This document shows positions 53,572 to 62,679 of a stretch of DNA of 64,000 bases, one piece after another. How positions within the stretch are numbered: the stretch's first letter is position 1; each line of letters starts with the position of its first letter. Source of the DNA: Saccharopolyspora endophytica (lineage in GTDB: Bacteria; Actinomycetota; Actinomycetes; Mycobacteriales; Pseudonocardiaceae); NCBI RefSeq assembly GCF_018070075.1, contig NZ_JAGPXE010000005.1, forward strand, positions 62,001-126,000, in the 5' to 3' direction. The position numbers and the translations under genes are program-made. The notes beneath the pieces were generated by a model. The model made no database searches. It was given only the letters and a program-made list of their open reading frames with translations, and had not been told where the DNA came from.

Positions 53572-54762
53572 ATGTCTCAGAACCTCCACCGCACCAGGCG
53601 GCGGGCGCACGTCCTGTTCGTGTCCATCCCCGCTCACGGTCACATCAATCCCGGCCTCGGCCTGGTCGCCGAGCTCGCCGAGCGCGGCCACCGCGTCAGC
53701 TACGCGACCACCGACGAGTTCACCGCGCAGGTCATCGGCAGCGGCGCCGAACCGGTCCGCCACGACTCCCTGCTGCCCGGCACCGCCGGGGCTCAGCGGT
53801 CGGAGTGGCCGGACGACGAGCTCACCGCGCAGCGCCTGTTCCTCGACGAGACCGACCTCGTGCTGCCGCAACTGGAGCGGGCGCTGACCGACGATCGACC
53901 GGACGTGATCGTCTACGACGTCGCCGCGTTCGCCGGGCTGGTGCTGGCCGAGAAGTGGCGGATCCCGCGCATCCAGCTCTCACCGACGTACGTCTTCTCC
54001 CCGGGCATCGAGCAGGTGCTGGGGACGGCGCAGGACACGGCGGGCAAGCGCGAGGTGCGGGCCCGCTACGACCGGTACTTCGCCGCGCAGGGCGTCGGCC
54101 TCGCCTTCCAGGACATCGCGGTGCCGCAGCGGGCCATCGTGACGATTCCGCGCGGGTTCCAGTACTTCGGCGACGAGGTCGAGGACTCGTTCGAGTTCGT
54201 CGGCCCGATGCTCTCGGAACGCGGGTCCCAGGAAAGCTGGAGCCCGCCGGACGACCGCCCGGTCCTGGTCATCTCGCTGGGCTCGGCCTACAACGACCGC
54301 CGCGACTTCTACCGCAGGTGCCTGGAGGCATTCGGCGGGATGGACCGGCACGTGGTGCTGTCGGTCGGTCGCGGCATCGATCCGGCGGAGCTGGGCGAGG
54401 CACCGGAGAACGTCGAGATCCACCAGTGGATCCCGCAGCTCGCGGTGCTCTCGCACGCGGACGCGTTCCTCACCCACGCGGGCATGGGCGGGGTGATGGA
54501 AGGGCTGCACCACGGCGTCCCGCTGATCGCGGCACCGCAGGCCGCCGAGCAGTTCGCCAACGCCGACCGCATCGAGCAGCTGTCCCTCGGCGTCCAGGTC
54601 GATTCCGCCACGGTTTCTCCTGACGAGCTGCGGGACGCTCTGTCGAAGGTCACGAAGGATCCGGACATCCGTCGGAACGTGGACCGGAGCCAGCAGGAGA
54701 TCAGGGAATCGGGCGGTCTCACCCGGGCAGCAGATCGGGTTGAGTCCCTGCTCGAAGGGTGA
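53572..54762 (+). CDS. mgt: Macrolide glycosyltransferase (OleD/MGT family)
   Basis: 396 residues. GT-B fold family 1 glycosyltransferase similar to OleD/OleI/MgtA, which inactivate macrolides by transferring glucose from UDP-glucose to the desosamine 2'-hydroxyl. Catalytic His22 in IPAHGHINP, SLGSAYNDRRDFYR, and the C-terminal donor-binding block QWIPQLAVLSHADAFLTHAGMGGVMEGLHHGVPLIAAPQAAEQFANADRI. ATG 53572 has AGGAG 9 nt upstream. The candidate attenuator upstream fits a drug-inducible resistance gene. Substrate spectrum unknown; self-resistance or housekeeping of an endogenous macrolide is possible. Confidence 0.9.
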   Translation: MSQNLHRTRRRAHVLFVSIPAHGHINPGLGLVAELAERGHRVSYATTDEFTAQVIGSGAEPVRHDSLLPGTAGAQRSEWPDDELTAQRLFLDETDLVLPQLERALTDDRPDVIVYDVAAFAGLVLAEKWRIPRIQLSPTYVFSPGIEQVLGTAQDTAGKREVRARYDRYFAAQGVGLAFQDIAVPQRAIVTIPRGFQYFGDEVEDSFEFVGPMLSERGSQESWSPPDDRPVLVISLGSAYNDRRDFYRRCLEAFGGMDRHVVLSVGRGIDPAELGEAPENVEIHQWIPQLAVLSHADAFLTHAGMGGVMEGLHHGVPLIAAPQAAEQFANADRIEQLSLGVQVDSATVSPDELRDALSKVTKDPDIRRNVDRSQQEIRESGGLTRAADRVESLLEG

Positions 54763-54894
54763 AGTGGCGTGGGGTGGTCCGCTGCTGCGCGGATCACCCC
54801 ATCCGCGCAGCGATGAGTTCGTCCCGGTCGCTCGGTCTGCATGTGCGAACGGCCTCGCGTGGGGCCGACCGACATCGCGAGGAGCGTGCTGACC

Positions 54895-55380
54895 GTGAAC
54901 CAGGAGAACGTGAGCGCTACCCGGACGATCGCCGCACCCGCAGAGGCGGTGTTCGCCGTGCTGGCGGACCCGACGACCCATCCCACGATCGACGGCACCG
55001 GGTGGGTCCAGGAACCCGTCGACAGGGCGAGGTTGGGGGAGGTGGGGCAGATCTTCCGGATGGACATGTACCACCCCGACGCCCAGAACGGGGACTACCA
55101 GGTTGCGAACGAGATCCAGGTGATCGACCCGCCGCGCACCATAGGCTGGCGGACCGGTTACGACCCCGAGGGCGACGGTCACCTCGAATTCGGCGGCTGG
55201 TCGTGGCGCTACGACCTCGTGCCGCTCGGCCCGTCCACGACCGCGGTCACCCTCACCTACGACTGGTCCGCCGTCCCGCAGTCCGTTCGGGACTACCTCC
55301 ACTTCCCGCCGTTCGGCCCGGACCACCTCGCCAACTCGCTGCGGCACCTGGCCGAGCTCGCACGCGAAACGGCGGCGTGA
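54895..55380 (+). CDS. SRPBCC-family (polyketide cyclase/START-like) protein
   Basis: 161 residues with the helix-grip fold signature: VSATRTIAAPAEAVFAVLADPTTHPTIDGTGWV at the start, IQVIDPPRTIGWRTGYDPEG and WSWRYDLVPLGPSTTAVTLTYDWSAVP in the strands, and a C-terminal helix NSLRHLAELARETAA. It binds an unknown hydrophobic ligand. GTG 54895 has GAGGAG 10 nt upstream; GTG 54886 has it only 1 nt away. It lies 132 bp after the glycosyltransferase. Confidence 0.82.
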   Translation: MNQENVSATRTIAAPAEAVFAVLADPTTHPTIDGTGWVQEPVDRARLGEVGQIFRMDMYHPDAQNGDYQVANEIQVIDPPRTIGWRTGYDPEGDGHLEFGGWSWRYDLVPLGPSTTAVTLTYDWSAVPQSVRDYLHFPPFGPDHLANSLRHLAELARETAA

Positions 55381-55386
55381 CCCGCT

Positions 55387-55405
55387 CTCGCGAGTGCTTC
55401 GCGAG
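55387..55405. terminator. Terminator between the SRPBCC gene and glpK
   Basis: CTCGCGA (55387-55393) and TCGCGAG (55399-55405) form a perfect 7-bp stem with a 5-nt loop between converging genes. Confidence 0.55.
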
Positions 55406-55444
55406 GTGCGGATCACGCCGCCGGAACGGCTCAGCGGGAGGTCG

Positions 55445-56947
55445 TCACTCGACCCAGTCGAAGGTCTTCGTGACCGCCTTCTGCCAGTTGGCGTACTGCT
55501 TCTCGCGGGACTCCTCCGTCATGGCGGGGTCCCACTGCTTGTCCTTGGCCCAGTTGCTGCGGATGTCGGCTTCGCTCTCCCAGAAGCCGACCGCCAGGCC
55601 GGCCGCGTAGGCGGCGCCGAGCGCGGTGGTCTCGTTGACCTTCGGCCGGATCACCGGAACGCCCAGGATGTCGGCCTGGAACTGCATCAGCAGCTCGTTG
55701 ACGACCATGCCGCCGTCGACCTTCAACGACTTCAGCGGGACACCGGAGTCGGCGTTCATCGCCTCGATGACCTCGCGGGTCTGGAAGGCCGTGGCCTCCA
55801 GCACCGCTCGGGCGAGGTGACCGCGGTTGACGTACCGGGTGAGCCCGACGATCGCGCCGCGCGCGTCCGAGCGCCAGTGCGGTGCGAACAGTCCGGAGAA
55901 GGCGGGCACGAAGTACGCGCCTCCGTTGTCGTCCACGCTGGACGCGACCTGCTCGATCTCCGGGGCGCTGCCGATCATGCCGAGGTTGTCCCGCAGCCAC
56001 TGCACCAGCGAACCGGTGACCGCGATCGAGCCCTCCAGGCAGTAGATCGTGTCGTTGTCGCCGATCTTGTAGCCGACCGTGGTCAGCAGGCCGTTCTGGC
56101 TGATGACGCGCTCGGTCCCGGTGTTGAGCAGGACGAAGTTGCCGGTGCCGTAGGTGTTCTTGGCTTCACCGGGCGACAGGCACGCCTGCCCGAAGGTGGC
56201 GGCCTGCTGATCGCCGAGGATGCCGGCGATCGGGATCCCGGCGAACACACCGCGCTCGCGGAACTGCCCGTAGACCTCCGAGGAGGAGCGGATCTCCGGC
56301 AGCATCGACATCGGCACGCCGATCTCGGCGCAGATGTCCGGATCCCACTGCAGGGTCTCCAGGTCCATCAGCAGCGTGCGCGAGGCGTTGGTCGGGTCGG
56401 TGACGTGCAGTCCGCCGTCCGGGCCACCGGTGCAGTTCCACAGCACCCAGGTGTCCATGTTGCCGAACAGCAGCTCGCCCTTCTCGGCGCGCTCCCGGAT
56501 GCCCTCGACGTTGTCCAGCAGCCACTTCACCTTCGGACCGGAGAAGTAGGTCGCCAGCGGCAGACCCGTCTTCGCCTGGAAGCGGTTCTGCCCCTCCTTC
56601 GCGCCCAGTTCGCTGACGATCTCGTCGGTTCGGGTGTCCTGCCAGACGATGGCGTTGTAGACCGGCTTGCCGGTGGCCTTCTCCCAGACCACAGTGGTCT
56701 CGCGCTGGTTGGTGATGCCGCAGGCGGCGATGTCGGAGGAGACCAGGTCGGCCTTGGCCAGCGCGCCCGCGCACACCTGGCGGACGTTGTTCCAGATCTC
56801 GACCGGGTCGTGCTCGACCCAGCCGGCCTTGGGGAACAGCTGGCGGTGCTCCTTCTGGTTGACCGCGACCACGCTGCCGGCGTGGTCGAAGATCATGCAC
56901 CGCGTGGACGTGGTCCCCTGGTCAATGGCGGCGATGTACGAGGCCAT
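55445..56947 (-). CDS. glpK: Glycerol kinase
   Basis: 500 residues. Phosphorylates glycerol to glycerol 3-phosphate. [21 protein letters not shown] (ATP region), [27 protein letters not shown] (glycerol site), [30 protein letters not shown] and [23 protein letters not shown] are family blocks and FGGY-type motifs are complete. Start ATG 56947. It lies 22 bp after glpF on the same strand, so glpF-glpK are one operon. Confidence 0.97.
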   Translation of the reverse strand: MASYIAAIDQGTTSTRCMIFDHAGSVVAVNQKEHRQLFPKAGWVEHDPVEIWNNVRQVCAGALAKADLVSSDIAACGITNQRETTVVWEKATGKPVYNAIVWQDTRTDEIVSELGAKEGQNRFQAKTGLPLATYFSGPKVKWLLDNVEGIRERAEKGELLFGNMDTWVLWNCTGGPDGGLHVTDPTNASRTLLMDLETLQWDPDICAEIGVPMSMLPEIRSSSEVYGQFRERGVFAGIPIAGILGDQQAATFGQACLSPGEAKNTYGTGNFVLLNTGTERVISQNGLLTTVGYKIGDNDTIYCLEGSIAVTGSLVQWLRDNLGMIGSAPEIEQVASSVDDNGGAYFVPAFSGLFAPHWRSDARGAIVGLTRYVNRGHLARAVLEATAFQTREVIEAMNADSGVPLKSLKVDGGMVVNELLMQFQADILGVPVIRPKVNETTALGAAYAAGLAVGFWESEADIRSNWAKDKQWDPAMTEESREKQYANWQKAVTKTFDWVE

Positions 56948-56969
56948 TGTTCAAACCTTCCTTGTCCGG

Positions 56970-57722
56970 TCAGCTGCTGATGGGCAGAGCGAGGGCCAGC
57001 AGCGCCGCCAGCGCGCCACCGATGATCGGTCCGGCGATCGGGACCCACGAGTAGCCCCACTCGGCCGAACCCTTGCCGCGGATGGGCAGGATCGCGTACG
57101 CGATGCGCGGACCCAGGTCGCGCGCCGGGTTGATGGCGTACCCGGTCGGTCCGCCGAGCGAGTTGCCGATGCCGATCACGATGAAGGCGACCGCGGCGTA
57201 GCCGAGCGCCGCGTTGCCGAAGTCCGGAACTCCCGGGGCGTCACCGGCGCTGGCCGGCGGGTTGGTGATGATCCAGAACACCAGCACGAAGGTGCCGATG
57301 ATCTCGGTGATCAGGTTCCACGGAGCGTTCGGGACCGTCGGTCCGGTGCAGAAGATCCCCCGGGTGTTGGCGGGGTCCTCCGTCGTGTCGAACTGCAACT
57401 TGTAGGCCGCCCAGCACAGCACCGCGCCCAGCACGGCGCCGATGATCTGCGCGGCGATGTAGACCGGGACCTGCGACCACGCGGTGTCCCCGTAGATCGC
57501 GAGTCCGATGGTGACCGCGGGGTTGATGTGGGCCCCGGCAGGTTCGGCGATGCTGGCGCCGGCGAAAACCGCGAAGCCCCAGCCGAAGTTCACCAGCAGC
57601 CAGCCGCCGCCGACTCCGAGGCTCCTGCTCAGCGTCACGTTCGCCACGACGCCGCAGCCCATGAGCGTCAGTATCGCCGTCCCGAGCAGCTCCCAGAGGA
57701 ATACCTCGCCAAGACTGGTCAT
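56970..57722 (-). CDS. glpF: Glycerol facilitator / aquaglyceroporin
   Basis: 250-residue MIP channel. Six hydrophobic segments with the two half-helix motifs GAHINPAVT and GYAINPARD; the Asp after the second NPAR and the wide loop (VQFDTTEDPANTRGIFCTGPT) mark the glycerol-permeable subgroup. ATG 57722 follows GGGAG; an earlier in-frame start at 58004 would cross the divergent promoter. First gene of glpFK; delivers glycerol to GlpK. Confidence 0.95.
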   Translation of the reverse strand: MTSLGEVFLWELLGTAILTLMGCGVVANVTLSRSLGVGGGWLLVNFGWGFAVFAGASIAEPAGAHINPAVTIGLAIYGDTAWSQVPVYIAAQIIGAVLGAVLCWAAYKLQFDTTEDPANTRGIFCTGPTVPNAPWNLITEIIGTFVLVFWIITNPPASAGDAPGVPDFGNAALGYAAVAFIVIGIGNSLGGPTGYAINPARDLGPRIAYAILPIRGKGSAEWGYSWVPIAGPIIGGALAALLALALPISS

Positions 57723-58129
57723 TCTCCCGTTCCCCTCGTGATGCCGCCGTTGGCACAGGCGGGTGTTCGGTGTCTGTCCGACATGGAGCGAGTCGGGACG
57801 GTACTGCCGCATGGCAACACGTGTCCATGTGTGCCGCCAGTCGTGCGCAGCACTCTCGTCTGTACCGCCTAATCCCGCAGCTCGCCCGGTGGTAGCGCGG
57901 AATGACGAAGATCCCCGGTGCCGGGCTCCCGGTGCGGGGACACCGGCGTCCGGCACGCCTGGATCGAGTGATCGACCCCGGCTACCGGACGACACTTTAA
58001 TCACAAACTCTGTGTGAAAAGAAGCGTTGCGGACTGGTTGAGATGGTGTTTTTATCGAGTTGTACGGTGAGCTTGCGGTAGCGGAGGTGATCCGGCCGCA
58101 GTCAGCGCCAATCGGAGCGAGGAGCCGCC
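57723..58129. other. Divergent regulatory region glpF / glpR
   Basis: 407 bp, no gene. It contains the dyad at 58001 and a candidate glpR promoter TTGAGA (58038) with TACGGT (58063) 19 bp downstream. The GlpR product most likely acts here. Confidence 0.5.
58001..58017. promoter_or_regulatory. Inverted repeat TCACA-N7-TGTGA, candidate glp operator
   Basis: A perfect 5-bp dyad (TCACAAACTCTGTGTGA) in the glpF-glpR divergent gap, next to the relatively AT-rich TTTAATCAC. It could be a GlpR or CRP-family site. Confidence 0.4.
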
Positions 58130-58957
58130 ATGTCCGGCCGACGACCGTCCGGCAAGCAGCAGGACCGGCGCCGCAAGATCACCGAGCTGGTGATGGCGGA
58201 GGGCACCCTGCGCATCGACGACCTGGTCGCGACCATCGGCGCCAGCGCCATGACCGTGTACCGGGATCTCGCGGACCTGGAATCGCAGGGCCTGGTGCAC
58301 CGCAACCGGGGCAACGTCTCGGCCGCCTCGTCGCTGCTCTACGAAGCGGCTTCGGAATACCGGTTGCAGCAGAACCGGTCCGAGAAGGAGGAGCTGGCCC
58401 GCGCCGCCGCCGAGCTCATCGAGCCCGGGCAGGCGCTGCTGCTCGACGACTCCACCACCGGCGTGCACCTGGCCCGGCTGCTGCCCGACCGCGCCCCGCT
58501 GACGGTGGTCACCAACCACCGGGGCGTCTTCGACGAGCTCGCCGCCGCTCCCGGGATCAGCTTGATCTGCGTCGGCGGCGACTACTTGCCGTGGGCGGAC
58601 GCGTTCGTCGGTGGCATGGCGCTGGACTCGCTGCGCAACCTGCGCGTCGACCTGGCGATCATGTCGGTGTCGGCGGTGACCGACGGCATCGGCTGCTACC
58701 CGCAGCAGGAGATGGTGCAGATCAAGAAGGCGATGCTGGCCGCAGCTCAGCGCACAGTGCTCTACGTTGACCACACGAAGTTCCACCGGCGCGCGCTGCA
58801 CGCGGTCGCGCCCGTCGAGGACTTCGACATCGTCATCGTGGATTCGAGAACACCCGGCCACCAGATCGAAGTGCTGCGCGAGCGAGGAGCGCTCGTCGAG
58901 CAGGCGACGGCAGCGGGACGCGCTGCGCCAGGCACGGACAGTGCTGGTCGGGCATGA
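58130..58957 (+). CDS. glpR: DeoR/GlpR-family transcriptional repressor
   Basis: 275 residues. N-terminal DeoR-type helix-turn-helix (RRRKITELVMAEGTLRIDDLVATIGASAMTVYRDLADLESQGLVHRNRGNV) and a C-terminal sugar-phosphate sensor domain (GQALLLDDSTTGVHLARLL; LTVVTNHRGVFDELA; ICVGGDYLPWADAFVG; YVDHTKFHRRALHAVAP). Divergent from glpFK and 91 bp before glpD, so it probably represses both and responds to glycerol 3-phosphate. ATG 58130 has GAGGAG 6 nt upstream. Confidence 0.88.
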   Translation: MSGRRPSGKQQDRRRKITELVMAEGTLRIDDLVATIGASAMTVYRDLADLESQGLVHRNRGNVSAASSLLYEAASEYRLQQNRSEKEELARAAAELIEPGQALLLDDSTTGVHLARLLPDRAPLTVVTNHRGVFDELAAAPGISLICVGGDYLPWADAFVGGMALDSLRNLRVDLAIMSVSAVTDGIGCYPQQEMVQIKKAMLAAAQRTVLYVDHTKFHRRALHAVAPVEDFDIVIVDSRTPGHQIEVLRERGALVEQATAAGRAAPGTDSAGRA

Positions 58958-59048
58958 TGACCACCGTGGTGCGCCACCTGCGCGCAGGTCCGGTTCCGCG
59001 TCGGCGGTGGGTTTAACGGTGGGACGCGATCAAAGCGAGGAGGACGCG

Positions 59049-60797
59049 GTGTCCAAGTCCAAGGACAAGACCGAGACCGGAAACCGGCTGAAGGGCTCGT
59101 TGGGACCCACCGAGCGGGCCGAGAACTGGAAGCGGCTCGAGCAAGACGAGTTCGACGTCGTGGTGATCGGCGGCGGCGTCACCGGCGCCGGAGCGGCGCT
59201 GGACGCGGCCACCCGGGGACTCCGGGTCGCGCTGGTGGAGGCCCGCGACCTGGCGGCCGGGACCTCCAGTCGTTCCAGCAAGCTGTTCCACGGTGGCCTC
59301 CGCTACCTGGAGCAGCTGGAGTTCTCCCTGGTGCGCGAGGCGCTGCGGGAACGCGAGCTGATGCTGACCAGGCTCGCTCCGCACCTGGTCAAGCCCGTCC
59401 CGTTCCTGTACCCCTTGACCCGCCGCTTCTGGGAGCGCCCCTACACCGCAGCCGGTCTGCTCATGTACGACACGATGGGCGGCGCCCGCTCGGTGCCGGG
59501 TCAGAAGCACCTCAGCCGTGCCGGTGCGCTGCGGATGGTCCCCGCGCTCAAGCGCAGCGCGATGATCGGCGGCATCCGCTACTACGACGCGCAGGCCGAC
59601 GACGCCCGGCACACCATGACCGTCGCCCGCACGGCCGCGCGCTACGGCGCCGTGGTCATGACCTCCACGCAGGTCACCGGTTTCCTGCGGGAGGCCGACC
59701 GGATCGCGGGCGTCAAGGTGCGCGACGTGGAGACCGCCGAGGAGGTGGAGGTCCGCGCCCACGCGGTGATCAACGCGACCGGGGTGTGGACCGACGAGCT
59801 GCAGAAGCTCTCCGGAGGTCGCGGGCGGTTCCGCGTCCGCTCCAGCAAGGGCGTGCACATCGTCGTCCCGCGCGACCGGATCGTCGCCGAGACCGGCATG
59901 ATCCTGCGCACCGAGAAGTCCGTGCTCTTCGTCATCCCGTGGGGCAACCACTGGATCATCGGCACCACCGACACCGACTGGCACCTCGACCTCGCGCACC
60001 CGTCGGCGACCAAGGCCGACATCGACTACCTGCTCGAACACGTCAACTCGGTGCTGGCCACCCCGTTGACGCACGACGACATCGAGGGCGTCTACGCCGG
60101 TCTTCGGCCGCTGCTGGCGGGTGAGAGCGAGGAGAGCTCCAAGCTCTCCCGCGAACACGCGGTCGCGCGGGTGGCCCCAGGTCTGGTGGCCATCGCCGGT
60201 GGCAAGTACACGACCTACCGGGTCATGGCCGCCGACGCGGTCGACGCCGTCTCGCCCGACGTCCCCGGCCGGATGGCCTCGTCGATCACCGACCAGGTTC
60301 CGCTGATCGGCGCCGACGGCTACCACGCGTTGGTCAACCAGGCCGATCAGCTGGCCGGCGCGCACGGCCTGCACCCGTACCGGATCCGGCACCTGCTGGA
60401 CCGCTACGGCTCGGAGATCCACGAGGTGCTCTCGGCAGGCGACGAGCGACCCGACCTGCTCAAGCCGGTCCCGGCCGCGCCGAACTACCTGCAGGCCGAG
60501 ATCGTCTACGCGTGCAGCCACGAAGGCGCCATGCACCTGGAGGACGTGCTCACCCGGCGCACCCGCATCTCCATCGAGTACCCGCACCGGGGCGTGGACT
60601 GCGCTGACGCCGTGGCGCGGCTGATGGCGGTCGAGCTCGGCTGGGACGAGGAGACCATCGCCCGCGAGGTCGCCGTCTACACCCAGCGGGTCGAAGCCGA
60701 ACGCGACTCGCAGACCGAACCCAGCGACCAAGCCGCCGACGCCAAGCGCTCGGCGGCCCCGGAAGCCAGGATCAGCCTCCTGGAACCGGTGGTCTGA
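59049..60797 (+). CDS. glpD: Glycerol-3-phosphate dehydrogenase (FAD)
   Basis: 582-residue peripheral membrane flavoenzyme, oxidising glycerol 3-phosphate to dihydroxyacetone phosphate and reducing quinone. FAD fold VVVIGGGVTGAGAALDAATRGLRVALVEARD, GTSSRSSKLFHGGLRYLEQ, GVHIVVPRDRIV, IPWGNHWIIGTTDTDW and the C-terminal domain HEGAMHLEDVLTRRTRISIEYPHRG are typical of GlpD2. GTG 59049 with GAGGAGG upstream. Linked with glpR and glpFK this completes glycerol catabolism. M. tuberculosis glpD2 (Rv3302c) adjoins lpdA; here MGT and glpFK genes are inserted between. Confidence 0.96.
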   Translation: MSKSKDKTETGNRLKGSLGPTERAENWKRLEQDEFDVVVIGGGVTGAGAALDAATRGLRVALVEARDLAAGTSSRSSKLFHGGLRYLEQLEFSLVREALRERELMLTRLAPHLVKPVPFLYPLTRRFWERPYTAAGLLMYDTMGGARSVPGQKHLSRAGALRMVPALKRSAMIGGIRYYDAQADDARHTMTVARTAARYGAVVMTSTQVTGFLREADRIAGVKVRDVETAEEVEVRAHAVINATGVWTDELQKLSGGRGRFRVRSSKGVHIVVPRDRIVAETGMILRTEKSVLFVIPWGNHWIIGTTDTDWHLDLAHPSATKADIDYLLEHVNSVLATPLTHDDIEGVYAGLRPLLAGESEESSKLSREHAVARVAPGLVAIAGGKYTTYRVMAADAVDAVSPDVPGRMASSITDQVPLIGADGYHALVNQADQLAGAHGLHPYRIRHLLDRYGSEIHEVLSAGDERPDLLKPVPAAPNYLQAEIVYACSHEGAMHLEDVLTRRTRISIEYPHRGVDCADAVARLMAVELGWDEETIAREVAVYTQRVEAERDSQTEPSDQAADAKRSAAPEARISLLEPVV

Positions 60798-60813
60798 CGA
60801 ACGCGCTCAAGGT

Positions 60814-60841
60814 GATGGCCCCGTCCTCGGACGGGGCCATC
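60814..60841 (+). terminator. Terminator of glpD
   Basis: GATGGCCCCGTCC (60814-60826) pairs with GGACGGGGCCATC (60829-60841): a 12-13 bp stem with a tight loop, 16 nt after the stop codon; no U-tract. Confidence 0.85.
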
Positions 60842-60915
60842 ATCATGAGCACCGCGCCGACCGACGAGCCCGGCGCAGAACACCCGCCGAGGTGCGCCCC
60901 CGGAACCAGGATTCG

Positions 60916-60969
60916 AATTTCGCGCGAAATTCGAGCGCAGAAGTTCGCGTCCCAATTTCGCGCGAAATT
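60916..60969. repeat. Family A dyad repeat pair (third pair in the window)
   Basis: AATTTCGCGCGAAATT at 60916-60931 and 60954-60969, again 38 bp apart. The 22-bp spacer, read on the other strand, matches about 18 of 22 bases of the spacer at 4929-4950, so the element is the same unit in the opposite orientation. It lies between the converging ends of glpD and the EspG-like gene. Confidence 0.9.
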
Positions 60970-61012
60970 CGAATGGTGCTGCGGGGCGAGGCCCTTGCCG
61001 TGCTGGTGAGCG

Positions 61013-61819
61013 CTACGGGTGGGGTGGGGTGGTGACCTCGTCGAGGAGTTCTTCCACGTGGCCCGCCAGGCGGCGGTTGTCGGCCGGGGCGATCGTGCTC
61101 CAGGCCTCCCCGGAAGGCGACGTGGTGCGCAGCTGCGCGTAGCGGCCCAGGGCGGAGTCGAAGAACCCGACGACGCGTCCGGCCCTCTCGCGCCTGCCGT
61201 AGCGGACTCGCGCGGCCGCGCCGAACTGTCCCTGCGCCACGGCTCCGGCCACCATCTCGCCCAGGACCTCGGCGTCGTCGGGACGAACACCGCGCCGCTG
61301 CAGCGCGGAGGCGAGCTGCTCGGTCTTGTCACCCACCTCGTGGGCGGCGGCGTCGAGGACGTCGCTGGGCACCGACACCGATCGGCCCGGGCCTGCGGGC
61401 AGTTCCGGCAGCGGTGAGATCGCCGCGCGCGGGATCCCGGCGGCCGAAACGGCGGAGAAGCTCAGGTGATCGCCGTCCTTGACCACGAGAACGGCGCGCT
61501 CGCCGTCCTTCTCGGCGGCGGCCAGCACTCGAACGCTGCGCTGCAACCAACTCCGCCCGTCGACCTCGCGGCCGGGTTCGGCGACGAGCCGCAGCATCCA
61601 CTCCAGGTCGGCGTCGAGCTCGCCGCCGCTGATCAGGCCGCGGTTCGACATCGCGCGCCACGCGGAGGCGACCAGCTTCGCGCGTTCAGCGTGGGTGCGT
61701 CCCGGCGACGGGACCTTGAGGACCAGCGGCACGCCGTCGAGCTCCAGGTGCTCGGCGAGGACGTCGAACTCCAACGCCGAGAGGCCGATCAGCCTCTCGG
61801 CACGTGCGGTGGTGTTCAT
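61013..61819 (-). CDS. EspG-family ESX secretion chaperone
   Basis: 268 residues. The ESX-secretion-associated EspG family: LSALEFDVLAEHLELDGVPLVLKVPSPGRTHAERAKLVASAWRAMSNRGL at the N-terminus and RRERAGRVVGFFDSALGRYAQLRTTSPSGEAWSTIAPADNRRLAGHVEELL at the end are family landmarks. EspG proteins bind PPE proteins in the cytosol and hand them to the type VII system. ATG 61819 overlaps the PPE-like gene stop (ATGA). Confidence 0.85.
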   Translation of the reverse strand: MNTTARAERLIGLSALEFDVLAEHLELDGVPLVLKVPSPGRTHAERAKLVASAWRAMSNRGLISGGELDADLEWMLRLVAEPGREVDGRSWLQRSVRVLAAAEKDGERAVLVVKDGDHLSFSAVSAAGIPRAAISPLPELPAGPGRSVSVPSDVLDAAAHEVGDKTEQLASALQRRGVRPDDAEVLGEMVAGAVAQGQFGAAARVRYGRRERAGRVVGFFDSALGRYAQLRTTSPSGEAWSTIAPADNRRLAGHVEELLDEVTTPPHP

Positions 61820-62673
61820 CGACCGGGCTCGCCGCCGATCACCGGGCGCGAACCCGTCTGCTGCTCGCCGAAGAACCCGCCGTCACCCAGCTTCTCGGTG
61901 ACCTCGCGCTCGACGGCCTCGTCGCGTCCGCCCTTGGCGCGCTTGCCCGACGCCCGCCCTGCGGCGGAACCGGCGGGGCGGCTCGAACGGCGACCGTCCT
62001 GCTTGGCACCGGGCGCGGTGGTGCCCGCACCGGTCCGGCCGGTCGGCGCACCGGTGCTCGGCGCGGCGACCGTGGGACCCCAGCTGATCGTCACCTGCGG
62101 TGTACCGCCCGGTGCCCTGGACCCGCCCGAGGCCGGGGCGTCCACGACGACCTGCGGCGGCGGGGCGAACGAGGCCAGCGACGTCGTGTTGGCCTGCGTC
62201 GACGCCTCGTAGGTGCGCATCACGTCGAACGCGCGCTGCTCGGCGGCGTGCTGCCGGGCCTCCTGGACCTCGTAGTCGGTCTGCCCGCCGAACAGGTGCG
62301 TGAGCGCGGTCGCCGCGGTTCCCGGGTCTTCGCTGGTCGCCTGCACCGGCGGTGGCATGTCCCTGCGGGCCTTGCTGATGAACTCCGCCTGCTGCTCGGC
62401 CCGCTCGCGCATGACCGTGCTCGCCTGCTGCGCCAGCACCGCCCACTCGCCCAGCGGGCGAAGACCGGCGTTGGCGTTGTCGGCCGCCGAGCCCTGCCAG
62501 CCGCTCTTCGCGGCGGCGACCGCGGCGGCCAGACCGCCGTCGATCTCGCCCAGCGCGCGGGTCAGCTCGGTCCAGCGGCGCACGCTGTCGGTCGAGCCGT
62601 GCGCACCCGGACCCTCGTTGATCTGCGCGTACAGCTCGGCGTGCTGGTAGCCCTGCCATCGGTGGTCACCCAT
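61816..62673 (-). CDS. PPE-like protein
   Basis: 285 residues. The N-terminal ~150 residues form a helical hairpin with the type VII Trp-x-Gly turn (WQG near residue 59, in AAAKSGWQGSAADNANAGLRPL). The rest is Pro/Gly-rich, low-complexity and Thr/Ala-rich, with a basic segment (KQDGRRSSRPAGSAAGRASGKRAKGG) and ends in GGEPGR. The likely client of the EspG-like chaperone. Overlaps the EspG-like gene start; 6 bp after the gene at 62680. Confidence 0.75.
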   Translation of the reverse strand: MGDHRWQGYQHAELYAQINEGPGAHGSTDSVRRWTELTRALGEIDGGLAAAVAAAKSGWQGSAADNANAGLRPLGEWAVLAQQASTVMRERAEQQAEFISKARRDMPPPVQATSEDPGTAATALTHLFGGQTDYEVQEARQHAAEQRAFDVMRTYEASTQANTTSLASFAPPPQVVVDAPASGGSRAPGGTPQVTISWGPTVAAPSTGAPTGRTGAGTTAPGAKQDGRRSSRPAGSAAGRASGKRAKGGRDEAVEREVTEKLGDGGFFGEQQTGSRPVIGGEPGR

Positions 62674-62679
62674 CGCGGA

